From Ilumatobacter sp. (lineage in GTDB: Bacteria > Actinomycetota > Acidimicrobiia > Acidimicrobiales > Ilumatobacteraceae): a stretch of 64,000 nt of DNA. Made by a program: the position numbers and the translations under genes. Position 1 is the first letter of the stretch, and every line of letters begins with the position of its first letter. Under the pieces are notes generated by a model. That model made no database searches, had not been told where the DNA came from, and saw only the letters and a list, made by a program, of their open reading frames with translations. Of the stretch, positions 50,104 to 59,517 are shown one piece after another. The stretch lies in NCBI GenBank assembly GCA_007693335.1, contig REDU01000073.1, positions 20,294 through 84,293 of the forward strand, in the 5' to 3' direction.

Positions 50104-51102
50104 GTGGTGGATCTCGGCCACATCGGGGTGCGAGCGCAGCCGGAACTTGAGCCAGTTGTCGCCGTAGGTCGCGAACACCGGGTCGCCGGCGCGAGCGTTC
50201 TGGCCACCGGGTGCCCGGGCGGCCAGCTCGGGCGGCAGGTCGATCGGGCCGAGCGTCGAGGCCATGCACGGATTGAAGAAGTACGCCACCGAGATCCGCT
50301 CGACACCCGACGCCGGCGACACGACGCGGTGCTCGGTGGCCCGCAGGTACCCGTTCGTGGCCAGTTGCAGCATCTCGCCGAGGTTGAGCACGTAGGCGCC
50401 GGGCTCACGCGGTGCGGGTACGAAACGATCACCCACGAGCACCTCGAGCCCACCCGCGTCGTCCTGGTGGATGAAACTCAGCAGCCCCGAGTCGTGGTGG
50501 GCGCCGACGCCCTGGTCACCGTGCTCCCCCGGTGCGGCCGCCGGGTAGCGGATGATCTTCACCAGCACCTCGGGATCGTCGTCCACCACCGGATCGAACA
50601 GCTCGGGCGGCTGACCGAGTCCGATGGCGAGCGCCCGCAGCACCCCCCGGCCCACCTCGGCCATCGCCGCCATCCATTCGGTCACGACGGTCCGCATCCC
50701 CGGCACCGCCGCCGGCCACTGGTTCGGACCGCGGAGCCGCATCCACGCCGGATCACCGGGCCCGATGTCCACGGGTACGTGCTCGGGGCCGATGTCGATC
50801 TGGTCGCGTCGGTCACTCACGCCGTTCGTGTGCTCGGTCCCGAGGCGGGTGTAGCCACGGAAGTACGGCGTCTTGGTGTTGACGATCTCGAGCCGGTCGG
50901 CCTCGGGGAGCGCGAAGAAGCGACGCGACACGTCGTGCACCTGCTGATCCAACGTCGGCGCGATGCCGTGACCGGTGAGCTGGACGAAGCCGATCTCGTG
51001 GCAGGCGGTCAGCAGCTCGGCAACGAAGCCCCGCCCGCCTGGAGAGGTCTCGTCGGCCAGGAAGGCACCGATGTCGACGGTCGGGATCGCACTGGACTCC
51101 AC
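50071..51102 (-). CDS. 2-oxoglutarate/Fe(II)-dependent oxygenase (isopenicillin N synthase-like)
   Basis: A 343-residue DIOX_N/2OG-FeII_Oxy protein. N-terminal I-P-T-V-D-I and G-F-V-Q-L-T-G-H-G-I; iron ligands in A-H-H-D-S-G (H-x-D) and A-T-E-H-R-V; 2-oxoglutarate arginine in E-R-I-S. Bacterial members act on varied small molecules, including ethylene-forming-enzyme relatives. Substrate cannot be told. The GTG is set by a TACGAT box 7 bases upstream. The last residues (L-V-G-L-I-S-S-A) are encoded by the 14-base tandem repeat. Confidence 0.88.
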   Translation of the reverse strand: MESSAIPTVDIGAFLADETSPGGRGFVAELLTACHEIGFVQLTGHGIAPTLDQQVHDVSRRFFALPEADRLEIVNTKTPYFRGYTRLGTEHTNGVSDRRDQIDIGPEHVPVDIGPGDPAWMRLRGPNQWPAAVPGMRTVVTEWMAAMAEVGRGVLRALAIGLGQPPELFDPVVDDDPEVLVKIIRYPAAAPGEHGDQGVGAHHDSGLLSFIHQDDAGGLEVLVGDRFVPAPREPGAYVLNLGEMLQLATNGYLRATEHRVVSPASGVERISVAYFFNPCMASTLGPIDLPPELAARAPGGQNARAGDPVFATYGDNWLKFRLRSHPDVAEIHHPDLVGLISSA

Positions 51103-51109
51103 CGATCCG

Positions 51110-51115
51110 ATCGTA
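51110..51115 (-). promoter_or_regulatory. -10 element (TACGAT) of the oxygenase gene
   Basis: Seven bases before the GTG start, in the short gap after the EEP gene. Confidence 0.5.
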
Positions 51116-51130
51116 CGGCCGATCGTCGGG

Positions 51131-51958
51131 TCACGACGGAGTCTGCAACTCGGCCACCACGGCGACGTGGTCGCTCGCCCAGGTCTCCCGGCCCTCGACC
51201 ACCACGGGTTCATCGGCGGCCAGCCAGGCCCGCAACGGATTACCCACCGGTTTGGGGCGCGGCCACGAGACCATGAGCTGATCGATCCGTCGATCGGGCC
51301 AGGCCGACGCCTCCACGTCGGGGTTCCGTCGATCCCACGTGATGCCCGGCCCCTCCCCCACCTGCTCCCACACGTCGGACAGCAGCACACCAGGCGGTGC
51401 CCCCGGCCTGCGTCCGGTGGCCATGCGGATCTCGTCGCTGTCGGGCACTGCGTTGAGATCGCCTCCGACCACCATCGGCAGGTCGCGTTCGGGATCGCCG
51501 CGATGCTCCGCCACCAGCTCCATCACCCGTCGGAGCTGGAGCGTTCGGGTGGTCGATGCGTCGAAGCGGTACTCGAGGTGGGTCGACAGGATCGGCCACG
51601 AACCCCACGGCGACTCGGCACGAGCCACCAACGCCCGTCGGTGCCCGAGCTCGCCGTCGGCCCGCGGCAGCCGTTCGTCGGCCACGATCTCGACCGGCCA
51701 ACGCGACAGGATCGCGTTGTCGAACGACAGCCCGTCGAACCAGGCGTACTCGGTGCTCACGGCGTGTAGTCCGAGCGCCTCGGCGAGCACCTCCGCCTGA
51801 TCGGTCACGCCACCCGACTCGTCCTGGCTCGCCCACACCTCCTGCAGGCACACGACGTCGGGGGCCTGGGCGCGGAGCACCTCGACGATCGCCGGTGCTC
51901 GCCGCTCCCAGTCACCGAATCGCCACCACAGGTTCCACGTCATCGTCCGGAGCACCAT
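51131..51958 (-). CDS. Endonuclease/exonuclease/phosphatase-family protein
   Basis: A 275-residue EEP-fold hydrolase with the full metal-dependent set: T-W-N-L-W near the start, C-L-Q-E-V-W (catalytic Glu), S-T-H-L-E-Y, V-G-G-D-L-N-A-V-P and C-terminal S-D-H-V-A-V. It could cleave nucleic acid or a phosphoester such as a phosphoinositide; the family does not decide. No signal peptide. Divergent from a small coiled-coil gene. Confidence 0.9.
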   Translation of the reverse strand: MVLRTMTWNLWWRFGDWERRAPAIVEVLRAQAPDVVCLQEVWASQDESGGVTDQAEVLAEALGLHAVSTEYAWFDGLSFDNAILSRWPVEIVADERLPRADGELGHRRALVARAESPWGSWPILSTHLEYRFDASTTRTLQLRRVMELVAEHRGDPERDLPMVVGGDLNAVPDSDEIRMATGRRPGAPPGVLLSDVWEQVGEGPGITWDRRNPDVEASAWPDRRIDQLMVSWPRPKPVGNPLRAWLAADEPVVVEGRETWASDHVAVVAELQTPS

Positions 51959-52028
51959 CGAGAGAGGATCGCACGCCCATGGCCACCGGTGGTGACCGAA
52001 CCGGCTGTGATCTGCCACCATCGAGGTC

Positions 52029-52445
52029 GTGCCACGCCGTAAGCGACCCAAGTCAACGTCACCGTCGGGCTCCGCGTCGTCCGCATCGGCCCCCACCGCA
52101 TCGACGGCATCGGCCGCGAGCCGGTCCGACGACGCCATCGAACGGTTCGCGGCAGCGCTGCGTGCGTCCGAGGAGCGTGAGGAGGCCGAGCTGGCACGAC
52201 AGCGCGCCGCACGAGCGCACGCCGACACGCTGGCCGCCGCCCAGCTCGATCTCGAGCAGGCGATCGAACAGGTGCGCAGCGCACGGCGGAAGGGGATCGG
52301 TGTGGCCGAGGCCGATGCAGCTTGGCGGCAGGCCAAGGCCCGGGTGATCGAACTCGAGACCGGCGTCCCTCCCGAATGGGCCGACTCGATGCCGTCACCC
52401 GACGCCGACGAACCGGGCCACGACGAACCGGGCCACGACACCTGA
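52029..52445 (+). CDS. Small coiled-coil protein of unknown function
   Basis: A 138-residue protein, not recognised. Basic start, Ser/Ala-rich low-complexity stretch (~10-32), then a long charged helix (~33-105) rich in Ala, Glu and Arg that should form a coiled coil, and an acidic tail with E-P-G-H-D twice. The frame is open with typical codon use. Start GTG; no clear promoter box. It might be a structural or scaffold protein, but nothing shows it. Confidence 0.6.
   Translation: MPRRKRPKSTSPSGSASSASAPTASTASAASRSDDAIERFAAALRASEEREEAELARQRAARAHADTLAAAQLDLEQAIEQVRSARRKGIGVAEADAAWRQAKARVIELETGVPPEWADSMPSPDADEPGHDEPGHDT
52410..52439. repeat. Two 15-base tandem copies near a stop codon
   Basis: GAACCGGGCCACGAC twice, coding E-P-G-H-D, immediately before the last codon of the coiled-coil gene. 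Confidence 0.85.
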
Positions 52446-52481
52446 GGAACGATCACCCATCCTTCGTGGGATGATCGGACC

Positions 52482-53888
52482 ATGCGCCTCGGGATCCTGC
52501 CGGTCATCCGACCGACGTTCGACGTCGCCGCCGCCACCGACGTGATCGACCGGGCCCGGACGGTACTGCGTCGCCAGGGCCACGAACTGATCGGTCCCTC
52601 GACCCCGGCGGTGGGCGACGACGAGGTCGGTCGGGCCGCGGACCGACTGCTCGACCACGACGACCTCGATGCCCTGGTGGTCCTGCAGGGCACCTTCACG
52701 ACATCGATCGGCGCGACCACGGCCGCACGATCGGGACGACCGATCGTGCTGTGGTCGTTCCCGGAGCCCGAACCAGACGGCACCCGACGGCTCCGGCTCA
52801 ACTCGCTGTGCGGCGCCACACTCGCGTCGTACACCCTGCACCGTCTGGGCGCCGATGTTCGTTGGGTGCACGCCCACCCCGACGATCCCGGCACCCGTGA
52901 GCGTCTCGGCGGTGCCCTCGACACCCCGGTCGATCGGGCCGATCCCGTCCGTCCACCGCATCCGACATCCACTGCCGCCGCACGTGATGCTGCACGATCC
53001 ACCGCCGAGCGGCTACGCGGTCTCCACATCGGTCGACTCGGCCACGCGCCTGCCGGGTTCGAGCCGTGCGACTACGACGACGATCAGGTCGAGCGCCGGA
53101 TCGGCGTGGTGATCGACCAACAACCCCTCGACACGCTCTTCGCCGCGGCCGACGCCACCACCGTGCCGGTCGTGGTCCGCACTCGCGAGTCGGCAACCGT
53201 GGGCGATGTGGGGCTCGAGCAGCTCGAACCCCACGGGGTCGAGCAGAGCGTTCGGCTGCTGTCGGGCATGCGGGAACTCGTCGACCGGCACCATTGGGCG
53301 GCCGTCACCACGAGGTGTTGGCCCGAGTGCATGTCCGAGTACGGCGGAGCGGTCTGCTGGCCCTCGGCCGTCATGGCCGACGCCGGGATCCCGGCGGGAT
53401 GCGAAGCCGACGTGCTCGGCACCATCACCAACCTCGCCCTCCAGCAACTGGCCGAACGACCGCCGTTCCTGGCCGATCTCGTGGCCGTCGACATCGGCGC
53501 CGACACCGGCACGCTCTGGCACTGCGGGGTGGCGGCAGCATCGCTCGCCCGACCCGACGCGCCCGTCCAGCTGGCCGACCACCCGAACCGTCGCGTTCCG
53601 ATGGTGCACGATTTCGGGCTCGCGCCCGGCCCGATCACGGTGGCGCGTCTCACCCGCAGGCCCAGTGGAGACATGGCACTCGTGATCGGTGCGGGCGAGG
53701 TACTCGATGCCGACGCGGCGCTCCAGGGCACGTCGGCGGTGGTCCGGTTCGACCATCCCGCGGTCGAGGTGCTCGACCGCGTGTTGGGTGACGGCCTCGA
53801 TCACCACCTCTCGATGGCGTACGGCGATCTCCGCCCCGAGCTCGAAGCGCTCGCCGGCGAGTGGGGCATCGGCGTGATCGACCTCTGA
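52482..53888 (+). CDS. L-fucose/L-arabinose isomerase-like protein
   Basis: A 468-residue protein of the fucose/arabinose isomerase fold. R-L-G-I-L-P-V-I-R-P-T-F-D opens the first domain. T-R-C-W-P-E and G-C-E-A-D-V-L-G hold the metal-binding Glu and conserved Cys-Glu seen in the family. H-D-F and D-H-P-N near residue 360 are also typical. Substrate is not proven, but fucose is plausible given GDP-fucose genes elsewhere. Preceded 6 bases upstream by GATGAT, a weak -10 candidate. Confidence 0.78.
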   Translation: MRLGILPVIRPTFDVAAATDVIDRARTVLRRQGHELIGPSTPAVGDDEVGRAADRLLDHDDLDALVVLQGTFTTSIGATTAARSGRPIVLWSFPEPEPDGTRRLRLNSLCGATLASYTLHRLGADVRWVHAHPDDPGTRERLGGALDTPVDRADPVRPPHPTSTAAARDAARSTAERLRGLHIGRLGHAPAGFEPCDYDDDQVERRIGVVIDQQPLDTLFAAADATTVPVVVRTRESATVGDVGLEQLEPHGVEQSVRLLSGMRELVDRHHWAAVTTRCWPECMSEYGGAVCWPSAVMADAGIPAGCEADVLGTITNLALQQLAERPPFLADLVAVDIGADTGTLWHCGVAAASLARPDAPVQLADHPNRRVPMVHDFGLAPGPITVARLTRRPSGDMALVIGAGEVLDADAALQGTSAVVRFDHPAVEVLDRVLGDGLDHHLSMAYGDLRPELEALAGEWGIGVIDL

Positions 53889-53940
53889 GCCGTGACGCCG
53901 AGCGTGACGGTCGACCGGACGGCGTTGCGAGAGGTGTCGA

Positions 53941-53946
53941 TAGCGT
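53941..53946 (+). promoter_or_regulatory. -10 element (TAGCGT) of a small membrane protein gene
   Basis: Seven bases before the ATG. Confidence 0.5.
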
Positions 53947-53953
53947 CATCGAC

Positions 53954-54322
53954 ATGGCACGCATGACGATCGGGTTCGGCGCAGTACTCGTGGCACTGGG
54001 CATCATCGGGTTCGTGGGATCCGGCGCGGACAGCGTCACAGCACTCATCCCGTCGTTCTTCGGCGTGGTGTTCGTGGTGCTCGGTACGGTCGGTCGGTCC
54101 GATGACCGACGAGCGCTCACCATGCACATCGCAGCGTTCCTGGCCCTCGTGGGCATCGCCGGTTCGATCACCGGGCTGGTCGATCTCCCCGACCTGCTGG
54201 CCGGGAACGATCTCGAGCGGCCCTGGGCCGTGGCCGTCCAGTCGATCATGGCCGTCGTGCTCGTGATCTACCTGGTGCTGGCCGTGCGCTCCTTCATCGC
54301 CGCACGTCGCGCTCGCGGCTGA
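53954..54322 (+). CDS. Small four-helix membrane protein
   Basis: A 122-residue hydrophobic protein with about four membrane segments (~5-24, 28-47, 58-78, 95-115) and a basic C-terminus. No family recognised. Its own TAGCGT box and good frame support a real gene; it may be monocistronic. Function unknown. Confidence 0.7.
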   Translation: MARMTIGFGAVLVALGIIGFVGSGADSVTALIPSFFGVVFVVLGTVGRSDDRRALTMHIAAFLALVGIAGSITGLVDLPDLLAGNDLERPWAVAVQSIMAVVLVIYLVLAVRSFIAARRARG

Positions 54323-54384
54323 CGCTCCCCGCTCGTACGGCCATCGCATCATGGCTGTCACACCCCCGTGCGCATGATGTCGGC

Positions 54385-54627
54385 ATGGACATCAACACGC
54401 TCCCCCCCGAGCACGACACCTCCTTCGAGCAGCCCGTCCAGCAGCTCTCGCTGCTGCCCACGCCCGAGGTGCCGCTGCAGTTCCGACTCGACGCAGCCAC
54501 CCGCCGGCGCGGGCTCCGCCACGTGGCCGAGATCCGCCGGATGCTGGCCGAGCGTGAGGCCGCCCGCACCGCTGATGGATCCGCGCCGCTCCGGCCGGAG
54601 ACGTTCCGGTCGGACCGCGCGGCCTGA
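54385..54627 (+). CDS. Small conserved-looking hypothetical protein
   Basis: An 80-residue protein: polar N-terminus, then L-P-T-P-E-V-P-L-Q-F-R-L-D and a basic amphipathic helix (R-R-R-G-L-R-H-V-A-E-I-R). I recall similar short proteins in actinobacteria but no assigned role. CATGAT lies six bases before the ATG and could be a weak -10. The 3' side holds a GC-rich hairpin-like stretch (CACCGCC / GGCGGGTG). Confidence 0.6.
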   Translation: MDINTLPPEHDTSFEQPVQQLSLLPTPEVPLQFRLDAATRRRGLRHVAEIRRMLAEREAARTADGSAPLRPETFRSDRAA

Positions 54628-54651
54628 CACCGCCGTTGGCGGGTGCGCGTC

Positions 54652-55647
54652 TCAGCCAGCGCTGGGCGACAGCGAACGTACGGCTTCCCAGTACTGCACC
54701 TCCGGGTCGAGGGGCAGGATCGCCAGCGAGCTGGTGGTGACGCCGTTGTCGAAATACTCCTGGATCCGGGCTCGGCACGCCGCCGGCGAACCGTGCACCA
54801 CCAGATCGTCCACCACCTCGTCGGGGATGACCGCGAGCGCTCCCTTGCGATCACCACGCTGCCAGGCCTCCCACATCGGCCGCAGCGCGTCGCCCCGACC
54901 GAGCCAGTCGTGGAACGCGGCGTACACCGGCACGTTGAGGTACGCGGCGATCGCGAACTTGGCCGCTTCCCGCACGACCTCGGTGTTCTCGCTCGGGCAC
55001 ACGAAGATGCGGGCCACCACCTCACGGTCCTCGCCGTCCGCGGCGTCACGCACGATCCCGGCCACGGTGGTGACATCGGCCGGCGAGAGCCAGTTGATGA
55101 TCACGCCGTCGGCCTCGCGTCCGGCCAGACGGAGCATGCCCTCGCGTAGTGCGGCCACGAGGATCGGCGGAGTGTGCTCGGGTCGGATCCCGAGACGGAA
55201 CCCCTTCACCTCGAACGTGTCGTAGGTCGCGGTCACCTTCTCGCCGCCCAGAGCGTCGCGCAGGAACCGAACCACGTCACGCACCTTCTTGTACGGCTCC
55301 ACGAACGGCACGCCGTTCCAGCGCTCGACGATCACGTTGCTCGACGAACCGATCCCGATGGCGAAGCGGCCGGGAGCGGCGTCGGCCAACGATGCGACGC
55401 TCTGGGCGAAGCATGCCGGCGCCCGCGTGTAGGCCGGCACGATGGCGGTGCCGAGACGGAGACGGGGTTCCCACGCCGCCGCCATCGCGAGCGGCGTGAA
55501 GGCATCGGCGCCGTCGGCCTCCGCCGACCAGATGTCGGTGTACCCGAGGTCGGCCAGTTCGTTCAGCTTCTCCCGATGGCTGTGCAACGGGCCCGGGAGG
55601 GGAACGGTCATGCCGGGGCGGACGGGCAGCGACGAGGCGGCGGTCAT
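54652..55647 (-). CDS. LLM-class F420-dependent oxidoreductase
   Basis: A 331-residue luciferase-like TIM-barrel protein. A-D-L-G-Y-T-D-I-W-S-A-E, A-P-G-R-F-A-I-G-I-G-S-S-S, and P-I-L-V-A-A-L-R-E-G-M are typical for F420 or FMN binding. Actinobacterial members of this length mostly use F420, whose pathway is represented by fbiA here. Its ATG overlaps the stop of the thioesterase gene (ATGA), and the two are coupled, suggesting a shared acyl-CoA or lipid-related pathway. Confidence 0.88.
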   Translation of the reverse strand: MTAASSLPVRPGMTVPLPGPLHSHREKLNELADLGYTDIWSAEADGADAFTPLAMAAAWEPRLRLGTAIVPAYTRAPACFAQSVASLADAAPGRFAIGIGSSSNVIVERWNGVPFVEPYKKVRDVVRFLRDALGGEKVTATYDTFEVKGFRLGIRPEHTPPILVAALREGMLRLAGREADGVIINWLSPADVTTVAGIVRDAADGEDREVVARIFVCPSENTEVVREAAKFAIAAYLNVPVYAAFHDWLGRGDALRPMWEAWQRGDRKGALAVIPDEVVDDLVVHGSPAACRARIQEYFDNGVTTSSLAILPLDPEVQYWEAVRSLSPSAG

Positions 55648-56483
55648 CCCTCCGACTGTACGGCGGCTGGTTGATCCTTCCAGAAGCGCACGATGCAGCT
55701 CTGGCTCGCCGTCGCCAGCAGCGTGCCGTCCTCGGCGAACATGTGGACCAGACCGTGGCCGAAGCCGCGTTCGACCACGTGCACCCGGATGTCGAGCAAC
55801 ACCCACTCGGTCGGGACCAGCCGGGCCACACGGAGCGTGTTGTCGAGGCTGTTGCCGCCGCCGCGCACACCGAGCGCCTGACCCACACCCATCGGGACGA
55901 AATCGCCGAGCACCGCGAGGGTCGAGGCGTCGATCCGGTGATCGTCGCGGGCGATGGCGTCGGGGATCCTCGCCCAGACCATGATCTGACCGTCACCGGG
56001 CGTGCCATCGAGATCGTCGAACGAGCGACCCTTCACGAAGCGCTGCTCGAGACGTTCGTTGATGGTGCCCTCGACAGGGAGCCGGTGCGGCCGCACGCGA
56101 CACTTCTCCGGCGGCGGTGCGTCGGGCATCTGTTCCCACTGGCCCGCCGGCATGTCGGGGCGGTCGCCGAGCGCGGCGTTCACGGTGAGGATCTCACGGT
56201 TGCCCACGTGGCCGATCGCACGGGCCTGGGTGATCTGGTGCCCCTCGACCGCCACCGTCACGTCGATGTCGAGCACCTCGCCCGGCTTCGCGTACGAGAG
56301 GTACTGACCGGTGGCCCACACACACTCGCGGCCACTCGTGCCCTCGAGTGCGGCGATGGCCGCACCCAGGCCCGCCCCGCCGAAGAGGAACCCGCCCATG
56401 GTGCAGAGTTCGGAGCGGACGTCGAGCGACCACCGGAACGGGTTGTGGCTCGGCTGGAGATCGAGGAACGTTCGTGAGTCCAT
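55644..56483 (-). CDS. Acyl-CoA thioesterase (double hotdog, TesB-like)
   Basis: A 279-residue protein of two hotdog halves. Features: M-G-G-F-L-F-G-G-A-G-L in the first half, G-Q-Y-L-S-Y-A-K-P-G, and late V-L-G-D-F-V-P and S-L-D-N-T-L-R-V in the second. Fits the TesB-like/4HBT_3 thioesterases that cleave acyl-CoA. Divergent from the amidase gene; a TAGCAT box lies 10 bases before the ATG. Confidence 0.82.
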   Translation of the reverse strand: MDSRTFLDLQPSHNPFRWSLDVRSELCTMGGFLFGGAGLGAAIAALEGTSGRECVWATGQYLSYAKPGEVLDIDVTVAVEGHQITQARAIGHVGNREILTVNAALGDRPDMPAGQWEQMPDAPPPEKCRVRPHRLPVEGTINERLEQRFVKGRSFDDLDGTPGDGQIMVWARIPDAIARDDHRIDASTLAVLGDFVPMGVGQALGVRGGGNSLDNTLRVARLVPTEWVLLDIRVHVVERGFGHGLVHMFAEDGTLLATASQSCIVRFWKDQPAAVQSEG

Positions 56484-56493
56484 GCGGAGTGCG

Positions 56494-56499
56494 ATGCTA
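56494..56499 (-). promoter_or_regulatory. -10 element (TAGCAT) of the thioesterase-LLM unit
   Basis: Ten bases before the ATG; back to back with the amidase -10. Confidence 0.45.
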
Positions 56500-56513
56500 C
56501 GGCTCACGACCAC

Positions 56514-56519
56514 TAGCGT
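56514..56519 (+). promoter_or_regulatory. -10 element (TAGCGT) of the amidase gene
   Basis: Nine bases before the ATG. Confidence 0.45.
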
Positions 56520-56528
56520 CCTCGCCGT

Positions 56529-57932
56529 ATGGGGGAGACACCGTGGCAGCAGGATGCATGTTCGTTGGTCGAGGCGTTCCGGCGGGGCGAACGATCGCCC
56601 GCCGAGGAACTTGCGGCCACCTACGAGGCGATCGGGGCGAGCGATCTCAACGCGTTCTGCTTCCTCGACCGTGACGAGGCCGAACGCAGAGCATCCGCCG
56701 CCGACGTGTCGCTGCCGTTCGGCGGCGTACCGATCGGGGTCAAGGAGCTGGACCGGGTGGCCGGCTGGCCCTACACCGAGGCGTCGGTACCACTCCGTGA
56801 CCGGGTGTCGGACTCGACCAGCACCATGGTCGAGCGGTTGGTCGAACGCGGTGGCGCCGTGCCGGCGGGCCAGACCACGGCATCGGAGTTCGGCGGGGTG
56901 AACGTGACCCGCACCGTGCTGCACGGCACCACCCACAACCCGTGGCAGCACGGCCGCACCCCTGGTGGCTCGTCGGGCGGGTCGGCGGCCGCGGTTGCGG
57001 GAGGACTCATCACGCTGTGCACCGCGGGCGACGGCGGCGGCTCGATCCGGATCCCCGCCGGTTTCACCGGCCTGCTCGGCCTGAAGGCCACGTTCGGTCG
57101 CATCCCGCGGTCCCCACGGGCGCAATACGGCAACCTCACGGTCAACATCGGCTGTCTGTCACGATCGGTCCGCGACACGGCTCGCTGGTTCGATGTCTGC
57201 AACGGCCACGACCCTCGCGATCCGCTGAGCCTGCCGCGCACCGACGGGTGGGAAGCCGGCCTCGGGAACCACCTCGACGAGTTGCGGGGGCTCCGGGTGG
57301 CGGTGGTGCCCGACTGGGGCGGGGCCACGGTGTCACCGGTGATGTGGGAGCTGCTCGAGGAGGCCGCCATCGCGCTGATCGACGATGCCGGGCTGGTTCG
57401 TGTGGATGGCGTCGACACCAACCTGCCGCGCATGGGTGGTGCCTGGTCGATCTCGGGGATGATCGAGATCGCCGCCGACCTCGGCGATCTGTGGCCCGAC
57501 TGCGCCGACGACCTCACCCCCGAGATCAGGTCGGGCTTGCAGCGCACGCAGGGGCTGTACTCGGCGGAGGCCCGGTCTCGCATCGAACGACGGCGCTCGG
57601 AGCTCAACGAGTCGATGGCGCGGATCTTCGACCCGGCGGCCGGCGGGATCGATCTCGTCATCACGGCCAGCAACCCCGACGTGGCGTTCGACGCCGACGG
57701 TCCACTGCCCGGTGTTTTCGGCGGCATCGAGGCAGGGGCCGGCAACAACGGTCTGCTCACCTTCCCGGCCAACCTCCACGGCAATCCCGCCGTCTCGATC
57801 CCGGCGGGAACCCTCGACGGGCTCCCCATCGGTCTCCAGGTGGTCGGCCGCCATTTCACCGAGCCGCTCCTGCTCGACCTCGCCCGCCTGGTCGAGCGAG
57901 AGCGCCCCTGGCCGCTCACCGCTCCAGCGTGA
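56529..57932 (+). CDS. Amidase signature family enzyme
   Basis: A 467-residue Ser-Ser-Lys hydrolase. Lys in P-I-G-V-K-E-L (~73), the glycine/serine-rich GRTPGGSSGGSAAAVAGG (~143-160), and D-G-G-G-S-I-R-I-P-A, which holds the nucleophile serine. Likely hydrolyses a small amide; the family does not show which. Only 19 bases before the acyl-CoA ligase start, so the two may be linked, although the ligase has its own box. Confidence 0.92.
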   Translation: MGETPWQQDACSLVEAFRRGERSPAEELAATYEAIGASDLNAFCFLDRDEAERRASAADVSLPFGGVPIGVKELDRVAGWPYTEASVPLRDRVSDSTSTMVERLVERGGAVPAGQTTASEFGGVNVTRTVLHGTTHNPWQHGRTPGGSSGGSAAAVAGGLITLCTAGDGGGSIRIPAGFTGLLGLKATFGRIPRSPRAQYGNLTVNIGCLSRSVRDTARWFDVCNGHDPRDPLSLPRTDGWEAGLGNHLDELRGLRVAVVPDWGGATVSPVMWELLEEAAIALIDDAGLVRVDGVDTNLPRMGGAWSISGMIEIAADLGDLWPDCADDLTPEIRSGLQRTQGLYSAEARSRIERRRSELNESMARIFDPAAGGIDLVITASNPDVAFDADGPLPGVFGGIEAGAGNNGLLTFPANLHGNPAVSIPAGTLDGLPIGLQVVGRHFTEPLLLDLARLVERERPWPLTAPA

Positions 57933-57937
57933 GCGAA

Positions 57938-57943
57938 TAGGTT
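57938..57943 (+). promoter_or_regulatory. -10 element (TAGGTT) of the acyl-CoA ligase gene
   Basis: Eight bases before the ATG, immediately after the amidase stop. Confidence 0.4.
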
Positions 57944-57951
57944 GACCGGGC

Positions 57952-59487
57952 ATGAAGGTCGCACTCACCGTCAACGATTTCCTGTACCGCGCCGAGCAGC
58001 TCTATCCAGATCGGGTGGCGATCGTGGACGAGCCCGATCAGCCGGCCGAGTCGTGGGGTGAGGTCGACTACCGGGAGATGGCCGTTCGGGCGCGGGCGAT
58101 GGCCGCCGGCCTCGATGCACTCGGGATCGGTCAGGGTGACCGGGTCGCGATGGTGTCGCAGAACTCGGCACGGCTGCTGACGGCGCTGTTCGGCGTGTCG
58201 GGTTCGGGTCGCGTCCTCGTGCCGATCAACTTCCGGCTGGTGGCCGACGAGGTCCGCTACATCGTCGAACACTCGGGGGCGCGCGTCCTCCTGGTCGATC
58301 CCGAGCTCGACGAGGCCCTGGCCGACGTCGAATGCGAACACCGCATGGTGATCGGCGCCGAGAGCGATGCAGTGCTGATGAAGTTCGACACGGAACCGAC
58401 CCCGTGGGAACCAGACGAGGACGCCACCGCCACGATCAACTACACCTCGGGCACCACGGCCCGACCGAAGGGTGTCCAGCTCACCCACCGGAACATCTGG
58501 CTCAACGCGAGCGTGTTCGGATGGCACCTCGGCGTGAGCGACCGCGACGTGTACCTGCACACGCTCCCGCAGTTCCATTGCAACGGGTGGGGTGTGCTGT
58601 ACGCCGTCACGGGGATGGGGGCCGAGCACGTCATCATCCGCAAGATCGACGGTGCCGAGATCCTCCGGCGCGTCGACCGGCACGGGGTGACGCTGATGTG
58701 CGGCGCTCCCGCCGTGCTGAACATGGTGCTCGATGCAGCGTCCACCTGGCAGGGCGAGATCCCCGGACGAGGCCGCGTCCGGATCGTCGTCGCGGGTGCG
58801 CCGCCGCCCACCCGAACCATCGAGCGGTGCGAGACCGAGCTCGGCTGGGAGTTCATCCAGATCTACGGACTCACCGAGACCACCCCCTTGCTCACCATGA
58901 ACCGGGCGCGGGCCGAGTTCGACCATCTCTCCCCCGCCGACCGGGCCGTGGCGCTCAACCGGGCCGGTGGCGCGGTGGTCGGTTGCCGGATGGCCGTCGA
59001 CCCCGAGGGTGAGGTGCTGGCGCGCGGCAACATGGTGATGGAGGGCTACTGGGAGCAGCCCGACGCCACCGATGCAGCGATCGTCGACGGCTGGTTCCAC
59101 ACCGGCGACGGCGGCTCGATCGACGAGCAGAACTACGTCACGATCTCCGACCGCAAGAAGGACGTGATCATCTCGGGCGGCGAGAACGTCTCGTCGATCG
59201 AGGTCGAGGACGCCATCTTCCAGCACCCTGACGTGACCGAGGTTGCCGTCATCGGCGTGCCCGACGAGAAGTGGGGCGAGCTCGTCACCGCACTGGTGGT
59301 GACCTCCCCGGGCAGCGACCTGACCGCCGACGACGTGATTGCGTGGACCAGGACCAAGCTGGCCGGGTACAAGTGCCCGAAGAAGGTCGAGTTCCGCACC
59401 GATCTCGCCCGCACCGCCACCGGCAAGCTCCAGAAGTTCAAGCTCCGCGCCCCATTCTGGGAGGGCCACGACCGCCAGGTGAACTAG
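57952..59487 (+). CDS. AMP-forming acyl-CoA synthetase
   Basis: Activates a carboxylic acid to acyl-CoA through an acyl-adenylate. 511 residues: P-loop-like Y-T-S-G-T-T-A-R-P-K-G (~163-173), Y-G-L-T-E-T-T-P (~304), R-K-K-D-V-I-I-S-G-G-E-N hinge (~401) and the C-terminal lysine in T-G-K-L-Q-K. Similar to FadD/medium-chain ligases; the chain length is not evident. The thioesterase and F420 oxidoreductase next door suggest acyl metabolism. Confidence 0.93.
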   Translation: MKVALTVNDFLYRAEQLYPDRVAIVDEPDQPAESWGEVDYREMAVRARAMAAGLDALGIGQGDRVAMVSQNSARLLTALFGVSGSGRVLVPINFRLVADEVRYIVEHSGARVLLVDPELDEALADVECEHRMVIGAESDAVLMKFDTEPTPWEPDEDATATINYTSGTTARPKGVQLTHRNIWLNASVFGWHLGVSDRDVYLHTLPQFHCNGWGVLYAVTGMGAEHVIIRKIDGAEILRRVDRHGVTLMCGAPAVLNMVLDAASTWQGEIPGRGRVRIVVAGAPPPTRTIERCETELGWEFIQIYGLTETTPLLTMNRARAEFDHLSPADRAVALNRAGGAVVGCRMAVDPEGEVLARGNMVMEGYWEQPDATDAAIVDGWFHTGDGGSIDEQNYVTISDRKKDVIISGGENVSSIEVEDAIFQHPDVTEVAVIGVPDEKWGELVTALVVTSPGSDLTADDVIAWTRTKLAGYKCPKKVEFRTDLARTATGKLQKFKLRAPFWEGHDRQVN

Positions 59488-59517
59488 TCGGCGACGTAGG
59501 GAAGACATCTCGACGTG